A stretch of DNA of 5,838 nt, taken from Pyrodictiaceae archaeon. Its GTDB lineage: Archaea > Thermoproteota > Thermoprotei_A > Sulfolobales > Pyrodictiaceae. The DNA is taken from contig JALUFI010000055.1 in NCBI GenBank assembly GCA_027043685.1, positions 1 through 5,838 on the forward strand. The letters are read 5' to 3'. Shown piece after piece: positions 5,466-5,838 of the stretch (positions are counted from its first letter, which is position 1; each line of letters opens with the position of its first letter). The notes beneath the pieces are model-generated. The model made no database searches, had not been told where the DNA came from, and saw only the letters and a list, made by a program, of their open reading frames with translations. The translations under genes were made by a program, and so were the position numbers.

Positions 5466-5545
5466 GGCCAGGAGCCCCCAGGAGGCTCTTCGCGCAGCGC
5501 TTCACCCCTCTTATCCTAGGGGCCGTGCAGCTCCCCGAGGGGTGG
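5466..5545. promoter_or_regulatory. Divergent intergenic region, weak promoter signals
   Basis: This short region separates the minus-strand pair from the plus-strand hydrolase. The only AT-richer patch is CTCTTATCCTAGG at 5508-5520. On the minus strand (GATAAGA) it would put transcription start near 5487, about 22 nt before the GTG at 5465; on the plus strand (CTTATCCTA) near 5540, about 6 nt before the GTG at 5546. Neither is a strong TATA box, so the call is tentative. Confidence 0.3.
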
Positions 5546-5838
5546 GTGGCGCTGCACGAACGCGCCGTCAGGGTCATCGTCTGGGGGCGGCGGCTCCTCC
5601 TAGCATCCATAGTCCTGTTCATCGTCACGGTCCTCGCGGTGCTGCCGGGCTACACTGCCTACCGGCTCCTCCACCCCCCTCCATGCCCCTGGCAGCCGCA
5701 TGCGTGGAGCGTCGAGGCCCAGCCCTTCACCGTCACCACGAGCGACGGCGTGACCCTGCATGGATGGGTCCTGGGGCCAGGCAACAAGGGCCCCGTGTTC
5801 ATAGTCATGCATGACTATGGCTCCTGCCTCTGGGATCC
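5546..5838 (+). CDS. Membrane-anchored alpha/beta hydrolase, N-terminal part (cut by window edge)
   Basis: I translated 97 codons from a GTG at 5546. A short N-terminus with basic residues (HERAVRVIVWGRR) precedes one hydrophobic segment at about 17-35 (LLLASIVLFIVTVLAVLPG), then a Pro-rich linker with two Cys-flanking prolines (PPPCPWQP). From residue 61 the start of an alpha/beta hydrolase domain is clear: FTVTTSDGVTLHGWVLGP, then a hydrophobic strand VFIVMHDYG at 84-92. The HDYG matches the HGxG oxyanion-hole loop of the family, with Asp at the second position. The catalytic Ser, Asp and His would lie beyond the window. Such anchored hydrolases act on esters or peptides outside or at the membrane; substrate is unknown. 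GAGG lies 5 nt before this GTG. The GTG at 5525 would add seven residues and has AGGGG only 2 nt upstream. Confidence 0.78.
   Translation, partial: MALHERAVRVIVWGRRLLLASIVLFIVTVLAVLPGYTAYRLLHPPPCPWQPHAWSVEAQPFTVTTSDGVTLHGWVLGPGNKGPVFIVMHDYGSCLWD

Noticed and set aside
5542..5814. A 90-codon plus frame and a 70-codon minus frame near the right edge
   Set aside because: Both overlap the frame encoding a membrane segment followed by an alpha/beta hydrolase start, which is the convincing reading.
5833..5838. GGATCC at the very end of the window, a possible cloning boundary
   Set aside because: A six-base match at a window edge can be chance, and no vector sequence is visible.

Overview
The window looks like chromosomal DNA of a hyperthermophilic crenarchaeon (Thermoproteota, probably Desulfurococcales). 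A complete cdvA gene points to the crenarchaeal ESCRT-type division machinery. The DNA is very GC-rich, with short AT-rich TATA boxes in front of genes. Genes are tightly packed, GTG and TTG starts are frequent, and weak purine-rich ribosome binding sites alternate with near-leaderless starts. All seven stop codons inside the window are TAG. I cannot name the genus; the high GC would suit a high-GC Desulfurococcales lineage, but that is inference.

Layout. (1) Positions 2957 down to 1, minus strand: a three-gene operon reading DUF2797-like zinc protein, then an inositol-monophosphatase-family sugar phosphatase, then thiamine-monophosphate kinase thiL. ThiL runs off the left edge only a few residues before its expected end. 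Gene gaps are 12 and 15 nt. (2) Positions 2958-3075: a divergent, AT-rich promoter region and a leader with a perfect 12-bp palindrome that touches the ribosome binding site of the plus-strand gene. (3) Positions 3076-3902, plus strand: two overlapping unrecognised genes. (4) Positions 3899-4657, minus strand: cdvA with its own TATA box. It meets the plus-strand pair tail to tail so that both stops share one CTAG. (5) Positions 4725-5465, minus strand: two small unrecognised genes just upstream of cdvA. (6) From about 5525 or 5546 to the right edge, plus strand: the N-terminal part of a membrane-anchored alpha/beta hydrolase.

How the genes work together. The left operon combines cofactor synthesis (thiamine diphosphate), a small-molecule phosphatase and an uncharacterised zinc protein with a possible nuclease-like fold; the shared function, if any, is unknown. 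The middle holds CdvA, the membrane-binding scaffold that recruits ESCRT-III (CdvB). Neither cdvB nor cdvC lies next to it here, whereas in Sulfolobus the three are adjacent. The four unrecognised small proteins around cdvA are the least explained part of the window. I saw no tRNA, rRNA, CRISPR array, insertion sequence or clear sign of gene transfer.
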